Both the position numbers and the translations under genes were made by a program. The notes beneath the pieces were generated by a model. That model did not search any database and was not told where the DNA came from. It worked only from the letters and a program-made list of their open reading frames with translations. Positions 1 to 10,078 of a DNA stretch of 49,926 nt are shown here, piece by piece; position 1 is the stretch's first letter; the number at the start of each line of letters is the position of its first letter. The stretch covers positions 1 to 49,926 of the forward strand of contig JABCYV010000006.1 of the NCBI GenBank assembly GCA_013290025.1, written 5' to 3'. This stretch comes from Acidobacteriota bacterium (GTDB lineage Bacteria; Acidobacteriota; Terriglobia; Terriglobales; Acidobacteriaceae).

Positions 1-965
1 TTACGAATCAATCCGAAGCGGAAGGGAATTCCGCTCTCCGCGGCATAGCCAACCGCTGCAGTCACGCCCGAGTCCGGCACCGGAACCACGATATCGGCTT
101 CCGCCGGCGCCTCGCGCGCCAGTTGCCGTCCCAACTCTTCCCGGCTGGTCTGCACTGGACGTCCGAATACCATGCTGTCCGGACGCGAGAAGTAGACATG
201 CTCGAAGATGCAACTTGATTGCGGGGCTGGCGGGGCATACGTGCGTGAGGCAATTCCCTCCGGGCCCACAGCAATCAGTTCGCCCGGCTTTACGTCGCGC
301 TCGAAGGTTGCGCCGATCAGATCAAAGGCACAGGTTTCTGAAGCGAACACAATCGTGTCCTGCTTCTCGCCCGGCAGTTTGGGGATTCTTCCCATAGCCA
401 GGGGCCGGAAGCCCCGCGGATCACGCGCAGCGAAAATCCGGTCGGGGCTGATCATGACCAAAGAAAACGCGCCTTCCACTCCGCGTAGTGCGTCGGCCAT
501 CGCTTCGGGCAAAGTATGCTCTTTGGACATGGCGATGAGGTGAACAATCACCTCAGTATCGCTATTCGTCTGGAAGATCGATCCTTGGCTTTCCAGCCGA
601 TGCCGAATTTCCTGTGCATTCACTAGGTTGCCGTTGTGCGCCAGCGCCATGATCCCTTTGTTCGATTGCACCATAATCGGCTGAGCATTCAGCAACGAGG
701 AATCTCCAGCGGTCGAATAGCGGGTATGCCCAATCGCCAATCTGCCGCGTAACTTGGACAGCGCTTCTTCGGTAAAGATGTCGGCGACCAGACCCATATC
801 ACGATGATGCCGCAGAGCCAAGCCATTCGAGGTAACAATCCCAGCCGACTCCTGCCCGCGGTGTTGTAGTGCGTGCAGCCCGAGATAGGCGAGCTTCTCC
901 GCCTCGGGGTGGCCGTAAATCGCCACTACCCCGCACTCGTCTCGAAATTTGTCAGAAGATAGCAT
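1..965 (-). CDS. purF: Amidophosphoribosyltransferase (PurF), C-terminal part cut off by window edge
   Basis: Reverse-strand translation from ATG at 965: MLSSDKFRDECGVVAIYGHPEAEKLAYLGLHALQHRGQESAGIVTSNG..., i.e. class II glutamine amidotransferase (CGVVAIYG, LQHRGQESAGI). Adjacent to purL. Open to position 1. Confidence 0.95.
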   Translation of the reverse strand, partial: MLSSDKFRDECGVVAIYGHPEAEKLAYLGLHALQHRGQESAGIVTSNGLALRHHRDMGLVADIFTEEALSKLRGRLAIGHTRYSTAGDSSLLNAQPIMVQSNKGIMALAHNGNLVNAQEIRHRLESQGSIFQTNSDTEVIVHLIAMSKEHTLPEAMADALRGVEGAFSLVMISPDRIFAARDPRGFRPLAMGRIPKLPGEKQDTIVFASETCAFDLIGATFERDVKPGELIAVGPEGIASRTYAPPAPQSSCIFEHVYFSRPDSMVFGRPVQTSREELGRQLAREAPAEADIVVPVPDSGVTAAVGYAAESGIPFRFGLIR

Positions 966-3293
966 CTAGCTTCTAGCTCTTATCGCGAGGACTTCCTCAT
1001 CGGTCCCCAGAGCTCTCTCTAGCGCATTCTCATATTCGTCCCGCAGCTCGCCTACCGTTGCTGACACCACCACACGGCCATCCAATTTGATTTCCACTCC
1101 TTCGGGGACCGTCTCCCCGATCTGTTCCGCTAAGACGCCGTGTTTGACCGCCACCTTTTTGATTTCTGCCAGGCTGGCATGGTCGCATGAGATCACCACC
1201 CGGCTGGCATCCTCGCCAAACAGGACAAATTCCGGCGGCAGTCCCTGCGAAACCAGATCCACCTTCAGCCCCACCGACCGGCCAAAGCACGATTCCGCCA
1301 GCGTCACCGCGATTCCACCCTCGGAGCAGTCATGTGCCGATTCCAACAGCTCAGCCTCAGCCATCTCGACCAGCGCTCTCTGCAGTCCCGCCTCTTTCTC
1401 TAAGTTCAACCCAGGTGGATAACCCCATAACGCGCCGAGGATCTCTTTGGCGTATTCCGACGAGCCAAACTCCGTTTCCGCGTCGGTAGCATCGCCTGGC
1501 TCTGAGGCACGTAGCAGCACAATCGCTTGCCCCGCTTCCCGGAAATCCGGGCGCACGGCCTTGTGCACATCCCCCAGAATGCCGACGATCCCCAACACCG
1601 GCGTAGGATAAATTGCCTCTCCCAGAGTCTCGTTGTAAAAGCTGACGTTGCCGCCAGTGATGGGCACCTCCAGCTCTTCGCAAGCTTTGGTGATGCCGTC
1701 GACCACTTGCGAGAACTGCCACATGATGTGCGCTTTCTCTGGATTGCCGAAATTCAAACAGTTGGTAGCGCCCACCGGAGTCGCTCCCGCGCATGCCACA
1801 TTGCGAGAAGCTTCCGCCACTGCGTGCATCGCGCCCAGCCGCGGATCGAGATAACACCAGCGCCCGTTGCCATCAAGCGCCATAGCCAGCCCGCGCTGGG
1901 AGCCTTTAATCCGAATTACCCCGGCATCGCCTGCGCCGGGGCCCTCGACGGTATTGGTTTGAACCATGTGGTCATACTGCTGCCACACCCACCGTTCTCC
2001 GCAAATATTCGGACTGGCCAACAGACGCTTCAAATTGTCCGTGAGATCCCCGCTTGCAGTTAGCTTGATATGCTCCGGCATTTCCCTCGGAACCGGCGGC
2101 TCCCATCGTTCCAGGGGACGCTTGTACACCGGCGCATCGTCAGTCAAAGCCTGGTTGGGAATTTCGGCCACGACCAGCCCATGTTCAAGAACGCGCAGCT
2201 TGCCATCGTTAGTCACGTGCCCCACTTGCACTCCGTCCAGACCCCATTTCTGGAACACCCGAAACACCTCGTCTTCACGTCCTTTTTGCGCCACCAGAAG
2301 CATCCGTTCCTGCGATTCGCTGAGCATGATCTCGTACGGGGTCATGCCGGTCTCGCGTTGTGGCACGTGGTCAAGTTCGACTTCGATTCCTACGTGTCCG
2401 CGAGCCCCCATCTCGCAGGTCGAACAAGTTAGTCCGGCCGCGCCCATGTCTTGAATGCCGACAATCGCGCCGGTGTGCATGGCTTCGAGACAAGCTTCGA
2501 GCAGAAGCTTCTCCAGGAAAGGATCGCCGACTTGCACGTTCGGCCGCTTTGCCTCTGAAGCCTCGCTGAATTCTTCGCTCGCCATCGTCGCGCCGTGGAT
2601 GCCGTCGCGACCGGTTTTCGCCCCAACGTAAATGACCGGGTTCCCCTCGCCCGAAGCTTTGGCGTAGAAAATTTGGTCCCGCCGCACCAGGCCGAGAGCA
2701 AAAGCATTCACCAGCGGATTCCCGGAGTAACAATCTTCAAACTGGGTTTCGCCGCCCAAGTTAGGCACGCCAAAACAATTTCCGTAAGAAGCGATCCCGC
2801 TGACCACGCCTTCCAGGAGCGAATGATTCTTCTGAACCTCCGATGTAGGCGCGGGCGTCTCGCCCGTGCTTCTAGTAATTGGCCCAAAACGCAGCGAATC
2901 CATTACCGCCACCGGCCTCGCTCCCATGGTAAAAATGTCTCGCAGAATCCCGCCCACACCGGTGGCCGCGCCCTGAAACGGCTCAATGAACGAAGGATGA
3001 TTGTGCGATTCAATCTTGAACACGCACGCCCATCCCTCCCCGATGTCTATGATGCCGGCATTTTCACCTGGCCCCTGCACCACCAGTCGACTGCGCGTCG
3101 GCAGACGCTTCAGGTGAACCCGCGAGGACTTGTAGGAACAATGTTCGCTCCACATCACACTGAAAATGCCAAGTTCGGTGAGCGTGGGTTCGCGTCCACC
3201 CAGCAATCGCTGGATTTTTTCGAATTCGTCAGACGTGAGCCCGTGCTCCCGGATGAGCTCCGGAGTAATGGCAAGCGTCGGCGACAAGTTCAT
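966..3293 (-). CDS. purL: Phosphoribosylformylglycinamidine synthase subunit PurL
   Basis: 775 aa ORF; typical PurL motifs ([55 protein letters not shown]). Confidence 0.97.
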   Translation of the reverse strand: MNLSPTLAITPELIREHGLTSDEFEKIQRLLGGREPTLTELGIFSVMWSEHCSYKSSRVHLKRLPTRSRLVVQGPGENAGIIDIGEGWACVFKIESHNHPSFIEPFQGAATGVGGILRDIFTMGARPVAVMDSLRFGPITRSTGETPAPTSEVQKNHSLLEGVVSGIASYGNCFGVPNLGGETQFEDCYSGNPLVNAFALGLVRRDQIFYAKASGEGNPVIYVGAKTGRDGIHGATMASEEFSEASEAKRPNVQVGDPFLEKLLLEACLEAMHTGAIVGIQDMGAAGLTCSTCEMGARGHVGIEVELDHVPQRETGMTPYEIMLSESQERMLLVAQKGREDEVFRVFQKWGLDGVQVGHVTNDGKLRVLEHGLVVAEIPNQALTDDAPVYKRPLERWEPPVPREMPEHIKLTASGDLTDNLKRLLASPNICGERWVWQQYDHMVQTNTVEGPGAGDAGVIRIKGSQRGLAMALDGNGRWCYLDPRLGAMHAVAEASRNVACAGATPVGATNCLNFGNPEKAHIMWQFSQVVDGITKACEELEVPITGGNVSFYNETLGEAIYPTPVLGIVGILGDVHKAVRPDFREAGQAIVLLRASEPGDATDAETEFGSSEYAKEILGALWGYPPGLNLEKEAGLQRALVEMAEAELLESAHDCSEGGIAVTLAESCFGRSVGLKVDLVSQGLPPEFVLFGEDASRVVISCDHASLAEIKKVAVKHGVLAEQIGETVPEGVEIKLDGRVVVSATVGELRDEYENALERALGTDEEVLAIRARS

Positions 3294-3418
3294 AGGGGTT
3301 CACAACTATTGTCGCATTTCGCGGCAGGGCTGGATAGAGAAGTGTTGTTGATTGTAAACGGCTCACAAAAGGCGCTAACCCGCGCCTTACGATTCCGCCG
3401 ACTATACTGTTCTTCCCC

Positions 3419-5311
3419 ATGAAATCCGTCATCGTCGGCACCGCCGGACACATTGATCACGGAAAGACTGCGCTGGTGAAGGCGTTGACCGGCATTGACG
3501 CCGATCGTCTGGAGGAAGAAAAGCGCCGCGGCATTACCATCGATATCGGCTTTGCCCACCTTGAGTTGCCCACGCAGGAGGGCAACACTCTCCGGTTGGG
3601 CTTTATCGACGTCCCCGGCCACGAACGTTTCGTGCGCAACATGCTCGCTGGTATCGGCGGAATCGATCTGGTGGTACTCGTGATTGCGGCTGACGAATCC
3701 ATCAAGCCGCAAACTCGTGAACACTTCGATATCTGTCGGTTGCTTTCCGTGCGTCGCGGAATTACCGTGCTCACGAAGTCTGACTTGGTGGACCCGGAAA
3801 CCCTCGAAGTGGTGCGGCTTGAGGTCGAAGAATTCCTGCGCGGATCATTTCTGGGTCCTCCCAGTCCGATTATCCCGGTCAGTTCGCTGACCGGCGCCGG
3901 TCTTGACCGGCTCAAGCAAGAGCTAGCGAAAGCTGCCGCCGAGGTTCCCCCTAGGGACTCGAACGCTCTGTCTCGCCTTCCCATTGATCGTGTCTTCACT
4001 ATGAAGGGCTTCGGTACCGTGGTGACCGGAACGCTGATTTCCGGCACGATTCGCAAAGAAGAAGAGCTGGAAGTTTTTCCTCACGGACAGCGGGTCCGGG
4101 TGCGTGGCCTGCAGGTTCATGGACAACCGGCTGACCACGCGCTGGCCGGACAACGGACAGCATTGAATCTCGCCAGTGTGACGAAGAGGGACCTTTCGCG
4201 GGGAATGATGCTTGCGCCGCTGGAGACCTTTCGCCCCACTTCTCGTGTGGATGTGAAACTCTCGCTGCTGTCTTCGGTCAAGCCGCTGAAAGACCGGGCT
4301 CGGGTGCATCTCCATGCGTACACGTCAGAGACCATCGCAACCGTCGTGCTGTACAGCAAAAAGCTTCTCGCGCCCAGCGAAGACGCATTCGCGCAATTGC
4401 GTCTGGCGGAGTCAACGCTGCTGCTTCCGGGCGATCGTTTCATCATCCGCCAGTTTTCCCCCTTGGTGACGATCGGCGGTGGAGTCGTGCTGGATGCTGC
4501 GCCGCTTCCCCGGCAGCCCGCGCAGGAAACCTTCTTGAAGGTCATGGATTCCGGCGATGCTCAAACGATTCTGCGAGCCAGAATCGCACGCAGACAGCAT
4601 GAGGGCCTGAGTTTGTCTCAATTGATCGCTGAAACCGGCTGGACGAAACAGGTGATCGAAACGCATCTGGCTCAACCGATACGACAGGGCCACGTTCTAA
4701 GGCTGGGCGATCTGGTCGTGCATACTCCCGCGATTGAAGGTCTTAAGCTCTTCATCGCTAGTGTGGTCGCAGATTTCCACAAAACGCATCCCCTGGTCCG
4801 CGGGATCGGAAAAGAAGAACTGCGCGAACAAGTGCATGCGTCCACCACTATATTCACGGCTGTGATCGATCTGTTGCTCCATGAGAAGAAGCTTGAAATC
4901 GACGGCGACTTGGTTCATCTCCCCGGCCGCGGCGTTGTCATGAAAGACGATGAGGCTCAGTCTAAAAAGATCATCGAAATGGCGTTCGCCTCCGCCGGGC
5001 TGAAAGTTCCCGCCCTCAAAGACGTACTAGGCGGATTGAAGGTCGACAAGACGCGGGCACAAAAGATTGTCACCCTGCTGCTGCGCGACAAAATCCTGAT
5101 CAAAATTTCCGAGGATCTCGTCTTTCACCGCATTGCGTTGGACGATTTGCGCCGCCGTATGACGGCGGAGAAAGAGAAGTCTCCCAGAATCGACATTGCC
5201 CGCTTCAAGGACCTCACTGGAGTTACCCGCAAATACGCAATTCCGCTGCTGGAATATCTCGACCGAGAACACGTAACCAAGCGCGTCGGTGATGAAAGGG
5301 TAATCCTGTGA
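3419..5311 (+). CDS. selB: Selenocysteine-specific translation elongation factor SelB
   Basis: 630 aa; GTPase motifs [40 protein letters not shown] and [13 protein letters not shown], followed by a long C-terminal extension of winged-helix character ([24 protein letters not shown]..., [26 protein letters not shown]). Confidence 0.93.
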   Translation: MKSVIVGTAGHIDHGKTALVKALTGIDADRLEEEKRRGITIDIGFAHLELPTQEGNTLRLGFIDVPGHERFVRNMLAGIGGIDLVVLVIAADESIKPQTREHFDICRLLSVRRGITVLTKSDLVDPETLEVVRLEVEEFLRGSFLGPPSPIIPVSSLTGAGLDRLKQELAKAAAEVPPRDSNALSRLPIDRVFTMKGFGTVVTGTLISGTIRKEEELEVFPHGQRVRVRGLQVHGQPADHALAGQRTALNLASVTKRDLSRGMMLAPLETFRPTSRVDVKLSLLSSVKPLKDRARVHLHAYTSETIATVVLYSKKLLAPSEDAFAQLRLAESTLLLPGDRFIIRQFSPLVTIGGGVVLDAAPLPRQPAQETFLKVMDSGDAQTILRARIARRQHEGLSLSQLIAETGWTKQVIETHLAQPIRQGHVLRLGDLVVHTPAIEGLKLFIASVVADFHKTHPLVRGIGKEELREQVHASTTIFTAVIDLLLHEKKLEIDGDLVHLPGRGVVMKDDEAQSKKIIEMAFASAGLKVPALKDVLGGLKVDKTRAQKIVTLLLRDKILIKISEDLVFHRIALDDLRRRMTAEKEKSPRIDIARFKDLTGVTRKYAIPLLEYLDREHVTKRVGDERVIL

Positions 5312-5351
5312 CTATGAAAGGGAAATCCAATGAACTAAGCGCAGCAGAAAC

Positions 5352-5945
5352 CTACTGTACTTTCTGCAGCCGAGTGATCAGCCTCTGGGCGAAATTCTCT
5401 TCCGAATCCGACCAAAGCAATCGTCCGCTGGCGCCGGAGCTTTGCTGCGCCTTGGTCGTAAACTCCACGAGTTTCTGGACATTCGCTCGCACCCTGGCTT
5501 TGCCTTCATCGGTGAGTTGCACGCCTTCGTGGAGAAAAGGCGTGTCAAGACCCAAGTCCACCTCGATATGGCCGTCTTGCTGGTAAGCTCCCTCGTCAAA
5601 CTCAAGCCCGTGAACTAGAAACTTCACGCCAGACGGCTGTAGGTCCCATTGTTTTCCATCTTCGGCAAGCAACCAAAGATCCCAGAACGCCTCGAACAGG
5701 TAGGCGTAGTCCTCGTGCAGTAACTCAGACGCAATCTGCACCGCTTCTGAAGGAGCAATCCCCGGCCGGAAGCGCTGCTCAAGCACCGTGGCTTCGTCCC
5801 AAGACACGGGGTGCAGCGCCACGTAATTGATTCCCGGCTGCACTGCCGAAAATGGAAACTGCTGCATCACCGCCAAAGCCCGAGGCAGCATCTCCTCAAC
5901 GTCGAAGCTGGGGAACCAGAGACTGAGATAAAGAGGATCAGGCAT
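5352..5945 (-). CDS. Conserved-looking hypothetical protein (197 aa, soluble)
   Basis: Complete ORF MPDPLYLSLWFPSFDVEEMLPRALAVMQQF...; no family recognised. Confidence 0.75.
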   Translation of the reverse strand: MPDPLYLSLWFPSFDVEEMLPRALAVMQQFPFSAVQPGINYVALHPVSWDEATVLEQRFRPGIAPSEAVQIASELLHEDYAYLFEAFWDLWLLAEDGKQWDLQPSGVKFLVHGLEFDEGAYQQDGHIEVDLGLDTPFLHEGVQLTDEGKARVRANVQKLVEFTTKAQQSSGASGRLLWSDSEENFAQRLITRLQKVQ

Positions 5946-6189
5946 ACAGAACTCACAGAACCGTCAATAATTCCACATCTCTATTGTAAATCGCCGAGAA
6001 CGGTAGCCAGGTGAGCGAACGAAAGAAAGGAAGAAAGTTAAAGATACCTTCGCCAATTTACCAAGAAGAACTCAAACCAGGTTCGCCGCGGACCTTGCCG
6101 AAACGACGCGAAACCGAGACGCTCTTTTTGACACTCAGTTAGGGCGCTGCTACCATCTACATCGTAATCGCACTCCCGCCCAGCTCGTG

Positions 6190-6267
6190 GTCCCCGTCGT
6201 CTAGCCTGGCCTAGGACATCGCCCTTTCACGGCGGTAACACGGGTTCAAATCCCGTCGGGGACGCCA
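6190..6267 (+). tRNA. tRNA-Glu (anticodon TTC), CCA encoded
   Basis: GTCCCCG acceptor pairing with CGGGGAC, anticodon loop CTTTCAC, T-arm CGGGTTCAAATCCCG, terminal GCCA; closely resembles E. coli tRNA-Glu. Confidence 0.95.
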
Positions 6268-6451
6268 AATGACTAACTCACAGTGAGCGGCGTTTGAAAA
6301 CCACGCAACGGTGCAGAACTTCGCGGGCACAGACTATTGGAAAATAAAGCGTTAACGTAATGCCAACCAAGTGGTCGGAGCAGATAAAAATACCTACAAG
6401 CAAACACATTTAGACCCTGGGACTTGGAAGGGTTTTTACGCTGGCAGATCG

Positions 6452-7351
6452 CTATCGAGCAAGTTCGGGAGAGCTCGACACCTCAGCTTCTGGTAACGAG
6501 GCGTCCGCTGGCTGCGACTCGGTTGGGACTGTCCCCGTCGGCGGCACAACCGCCTGCTGGGGCGCGAGATAGCGCACTGTCACGTCTTCTCCGATATCAA
6601 CTTCATTCCCCCTAACCCGCACCCGCTGGTGCTTGGGCTTGGCGACCTTCGCCTTCTCCGCGGTGATCGGTACGGCCAGAGGCGTTGTGGTGCTATTCGT
6701 CGGCAGCTCCCCTTTAGCGACAACGGGCGCCTGCTGCTCGATGGCATTCGATTTCTGTAGCTCTGCCCCTAAGGGCGAAGCTGGGTGCCGATTGCTGTAG
6801 GCAATCAAAGCTACCCCGAGCGCAGTCACGGCTGCTGCCATCGCCATCCACCACGGCTTGTGCGGGCGAATACGCTTTAATTGCTGCGTAGTCGCTGTCA
6901 CCGCTCTAGCCGGCGGCCAGGACGCTGGCAACTCCCTGCCCACCGCTATGACGGCTCCGCGAGCCCGGTCGATCGCAGGTTCGTTTGGTGGCTCCGGCAC
7001 AGAGCTACTGTCGGTGGGAAATATCTGCATGACTTCCGGTTTCTCCTGCGTTTCGTGGGTTTCCGGTTTGGCGAACCCGGCATCGTCTCGAACCACCACT
7101 TCCTGGCCCGGCTCCTGTCGGCGGTCGACTTCTGGTAACAGCGTTTCGCCGCAGGACTCGGCGCAGGGCACGTTTTCAGGCTGCGGTGAACCCATGGCTG
7201 CGATCTGCTCCAGCAGGTCCCGGTTGATCCGGCTCAGACTGTCCAAGCTTTCCTCTTGGCTCAGCACCTCGGTCTCAAACTCGAACCAATGAGATGTACT
7301 CAGTTGAATAGGGTCCGGCACATAGGAGCGCTCTACGGGGGCTTTGTTCAT
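6452..7351 (-). CDS. Hypothetical protein with one predicted TM helix
   Basis: 299 aa; hydrophobic segment PWWMAMAAAVTALGVALIAY after an acidic/Pro-rich N-terminal region, low-complexity C-terminus. Confidence 0.7.
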   Translation of the reverse strand: MNKAPVERSYVPDPIQLSTSHWFEFETEVLSQEESLDSLSRINRDLLEQIAAMGSPQPENVPCAESCGETLLPEVDRRQEPGQEVVVRDDAGFAKPETHETQEKPEVMQIFPTDSSSVPEPPNEPAIDRARGAVIAVGRELPASWPPARAVTATTQQLKRIRPHKPWWMAMAAAVTALGVALIAYSNRHPASPLGAELQKSNAIEQQAPVVAKGELPTNSTTTPLAVPITAEKAKVAKPKHQRVRVRGNEVDIGEDVTVRYLAPQQAVVPPTGTVPTESQPADASLPEAEVSSSPELAR

Positions 7352-7558
7352 GGTTCGGGGAAGAGCCTCGCTACAAATGAGGAACGCTAAGGCCTCGGTT
7401 AGGCCCGCAAAATACCCGGCAAGTTTCTTGCCAGCATTGTCGATGGTAAGTACCTGAATCTAGGTGCGGTGGTAAGGCATGCTTTCAGCACCGCTGTGAC
7501 CGAAACTGCACAAAGAGGGCAATTGATTGCGAAAGGGAAAATCGAGATCGGAAGCGAC

Positions 7559-10075
7559 TTACCAGCCCAAGGTCACCACCTTTTCCACGTATCCGGTTCC
7601 CTGAGGGAAGCTGATCTGGATTCTGCGCAGCGCTTCGTGACTGGCGGGTATGTCGAGGTCGTTCGAGCGCACGTTAGCCTTGATATCGTTGATTCGCAAG
7701 AACAGGGTCTGTTGGCTGTTCGCGGGCGCTGCCAGTCTCAGCATGAGTGAGCGCTCCGACGCCCGTTGGTCCAATACTTTCAATTGACGCGTGGTAGAAC
7801 CCGGTTCGGGCAAACCGTGCGGAATGCCCACCTCGACCTTGGCTAGTGGAATCCTCAGTACGCCAGCGGCCATTTTGGAGCCCGGAGCGCCCGATTCCAG
7901 ATGCAATGTCGCAGCCCCGGGGCCGGTCGGGCTCACTTCCAACGTCGTGCCCACCCGCCTCATTGCGAGGTCCACAAAGGTGTTCCCGAGCGGCACATGA
8001 TGGAGTTCTGCCTCATTCCAATCCGCCGGCAGACTGGGTGTAACCCTGATCGTGTTTCGCTCCGCATTCCATTCCAGACCGAAAAGCCCTCGGATAGCGG
8101 GAGAGACTACCATGGCCGAAGACCATAACTGATGGGACGTACTCCGCCCCAATGGCTGGAAGAACTCGCCTGAAAGCAGCTCGGTGACAGCACCCAGATC
8201 CTGTGACCAGGTAAGATCGGCATTTTGCATCAGATGCGCATAACCTGAAAGGCTCCGACCGTTTCGATATTCGGAGAGCGATACCCAGCCGGTGAACAAT
8301 GGCCACACCGTACCCTGGTGATAGCTAATAGGATCGTAAAAGCTCGCTTTCGGACTTAAGTCTCGGGTACCCCAGTCGGTCGAGAATTCATCAGACGCCC
8401 AGCGACTCAGCATTGGTCCAGGCTGCTGAAGCCTCAACGCGCCGTCCCAGTCGGCAACCGCGGGATAGATTGTCGCACTTGGGTCGGTGGTTCCGTTCCC
8501 GTTCCAGCTGAAAGCGTAAAAGTGTTCCTTCGGGACGAAATACTCTTTCTCGATTTGCTGCTTGATGTGACTGGCGCGCTGACCAGCCTCTAAAGCCATC
8601 TGCGGATGTCCGGCGGCGCGCGCAAGGTTTGCAAACGCACTGCTTGCCTGCTGGTCAAGCGCAGCTAGATATATTTCCTGGAGAGGCATGCCTGGCGGCC
8701 ACGATTCCACCCAACCCGATCCCTCCGTATTCTCGTAGATGCCGTCGCCGTCGGAGTCGTGGGATCGCTCGAAGTTCCAGGCTTTCTGCACAGCATCCCA
8801 ATGCGATCTAACAAAGGCTTGATCTCCGCTGACTTTGAGGTAGTCGCTCATGGCCATGATCAGCAGTGGCGTAGCATCCGCCGAGGCAAACTCGTAGGGG
8901 AGACTCTTCCAGTCAATCAGGTCTGCGGTTTGCGACCACTCGTGCATGATCTTGCCGTCCGCACGTTGCCGATGTATTAGAAATTCGAGTTCGTCTCGAG
9001 CGAGCTGGAAATCTCCGTAGCTATTCACTGCGTAGAGTGTCCACAAGGCGTCGCGGCCGAAATACCATCCGAAGCCCGGCCGGGCGGACTCTCCCGAGGA
9101 ATAAAACCCCGCAACCAGCGCGGTTTCCTGATGAGTGAGGGTTTGGACGCGAAGCTGTTCGATCGCCAGTTCTGCCCACAAGAAGGCTTGATTGAACTCT
9201 TCGTCAGGCGTCTTGATGCTGAGGTGTTCGCGCAAGAAGTTCTGGTAATAGTTCTGATTGTCGTGAAAAAGCGACACAAAAGAGCTTTCCATCGCATGTA
9301 GCTTTTCTTCCAACGCTGCGGTCGTGGAAGCGGTCTTAGTGTCAGCGGTCACCAATAGTAAAGGAAAGATCTTGTCCGAGTCCGAGGTGGGATCGAAGTT
9401 GAGTACAAACTCGAGAGGATAAGTTTGCGGCCGTTCCTGATAGGGCGCCAGCGTGCCCCGCGTTGCCTGTGGCATCGCGATGGCAGCGGCATGGTCCGGA
9501 AAGTTCAAATGCAGCACATAAAAGCCGCCTTGCAAGTTGACCCATTCCGGCGAAGGATAGTCATCCGAGGGAGCAGGCCACATCAACTTCATCTCTGGCG
9601 TGAAGTGGAAGGTGAGCGTCATAGGTCGCACCGCTTCGATCTGGTAAAAGGCGAGAACTCCAGCGCCGTCGTGTGGTTGCTGGGGAGCGAAGAGAATTTC
9701 GCGAACCGTGAAATTGGCATGCGAGAAGGTGATGGTTGTGTGGTCGGGCTGAACCTCGATTCCGGCCGCATATTTATTCAGGTCGATTGGTACTGGGTAA
9801 TCCTTCATCTCAGCCGTGATCCTCATGTTGCTGAAGATCTTCCACGGAAAGATCCATGCCTCAAAGGTTCCGTCTTGCCACCCCAGCATCGCTCCGCGGG
9901 GACCAACGACCGAGAAAGGCCTGGACGGTACCGCCTCACGAACGATTGAGATAGGGCCGGTACCCTGAAAAGGGAACCTGGGAATAGGTGAGAGGACATC
10001 CTGGGCAGAACCTGCCGGCGTTTGCGCGACCGCCCAAATTCCGCAGATGAGTATTACGAAGAGATGCTTCGCCAT
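7559..10075 (-). CDS. Secreted six-hairpin-type glycoside hydrolase (GH15/GH63/GDE-C-like fold)
   Basis: 838 aa; signal peptide MAKHLFVILICGIWAVAQ; (alpha/alpha)6-type motifs GFGWYFGRDALWTLYAVNSYGDFQLARDELEFLIHRQRADGKIMHEWSQTADLIDW and GRSTSHQLWSSAMVV. Confidence 0.85.
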   Translation of the reverse strand: MAKHLFVILICGIWAVAQTPAGSAQDVLSPIPRFPFQGTGPISIVREAVPSRPFSVVGPRGAMLGWQDGTFEAWIFPWKIFSNMRITAEMKDYPVPIDLNKYAAGIEVQPDHTTITFSHANFTVREILFAPQQPHDGAGVLAFYQIEAVRPMTLTFHFTPEMKLMWPAPSDDYPSPEWVNLQGGFYVLHLNFPDHAAAIAMPQATRGTLAPYQERPQTYPLEFVLNFDPTSDSDKIFPLLLVTADTKTASTTAALEEKLHAMESSFVSLFHDNQNYYQNFLREHLSIKTPDEEFNQAFLWAELAIEQLRVQTLTHQETALVAGFYSSGESARPGFGWYFGRDALWTLYAVNSYGDFQLARDELEFLIHRQRADGKIMHEWSQTADLIDWKSLPYEFASADATPLLIMAMSDYLKVSGDQAFVRSHWDAVQKAWNFERSHDSDGDGIYENTEGSGWVESWPPGMPLQEIYLAALDQQASSAFANLARAAGHPQMALEAGQRASHIKQQIEKEYFVPKEHFYAFSWNGNGTTDPSATIYPAVADWDGALRLQQPGPMLSRWASDEFSTDWGTRDLSPKASFYDPISYHQGTVWPLFTGWVSLSEYRNGRSLSGYAHLMQNADLTWSQDLGAVTELLSGEFFQPLGRSTSHQLWSSAMVVSPAIRGLFGLEWNAERNTIRVTPSLPADWNEAELHHVPLGNTFVDLAMRRVGTTLEVSPTGPGAATLHLESGAPGSKMAAGVLRIPLAKVEVGIPHGLPEPGSTTRQLKVLDQRASERSLMLRLAAPANSQQTLFLRINDIKANVRSNDLDIPASHEALRRIQISFPQGTGYVEKVVTLGW

Positions 10076-10078
10076 TCA

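Noticed and set aside
2595-3422. 275-aa plus-strand ORF opposite purL
   Set aside because: Antisense shadow ORF of a GC-rich conserved gene; no protein-family character.
6395-6440. Terminator after tRNA-Glu (CCCT...AGGGTTTTT)
   Set aside because: Stem of only about 4 bp; too weak to call.
6190-6450. tRNA-Glu 3' end as an integrative-element attachment site
   Set aside because: No integrase, no duplicated tRNA 3' end and no foreign gene cargo seen downstream.
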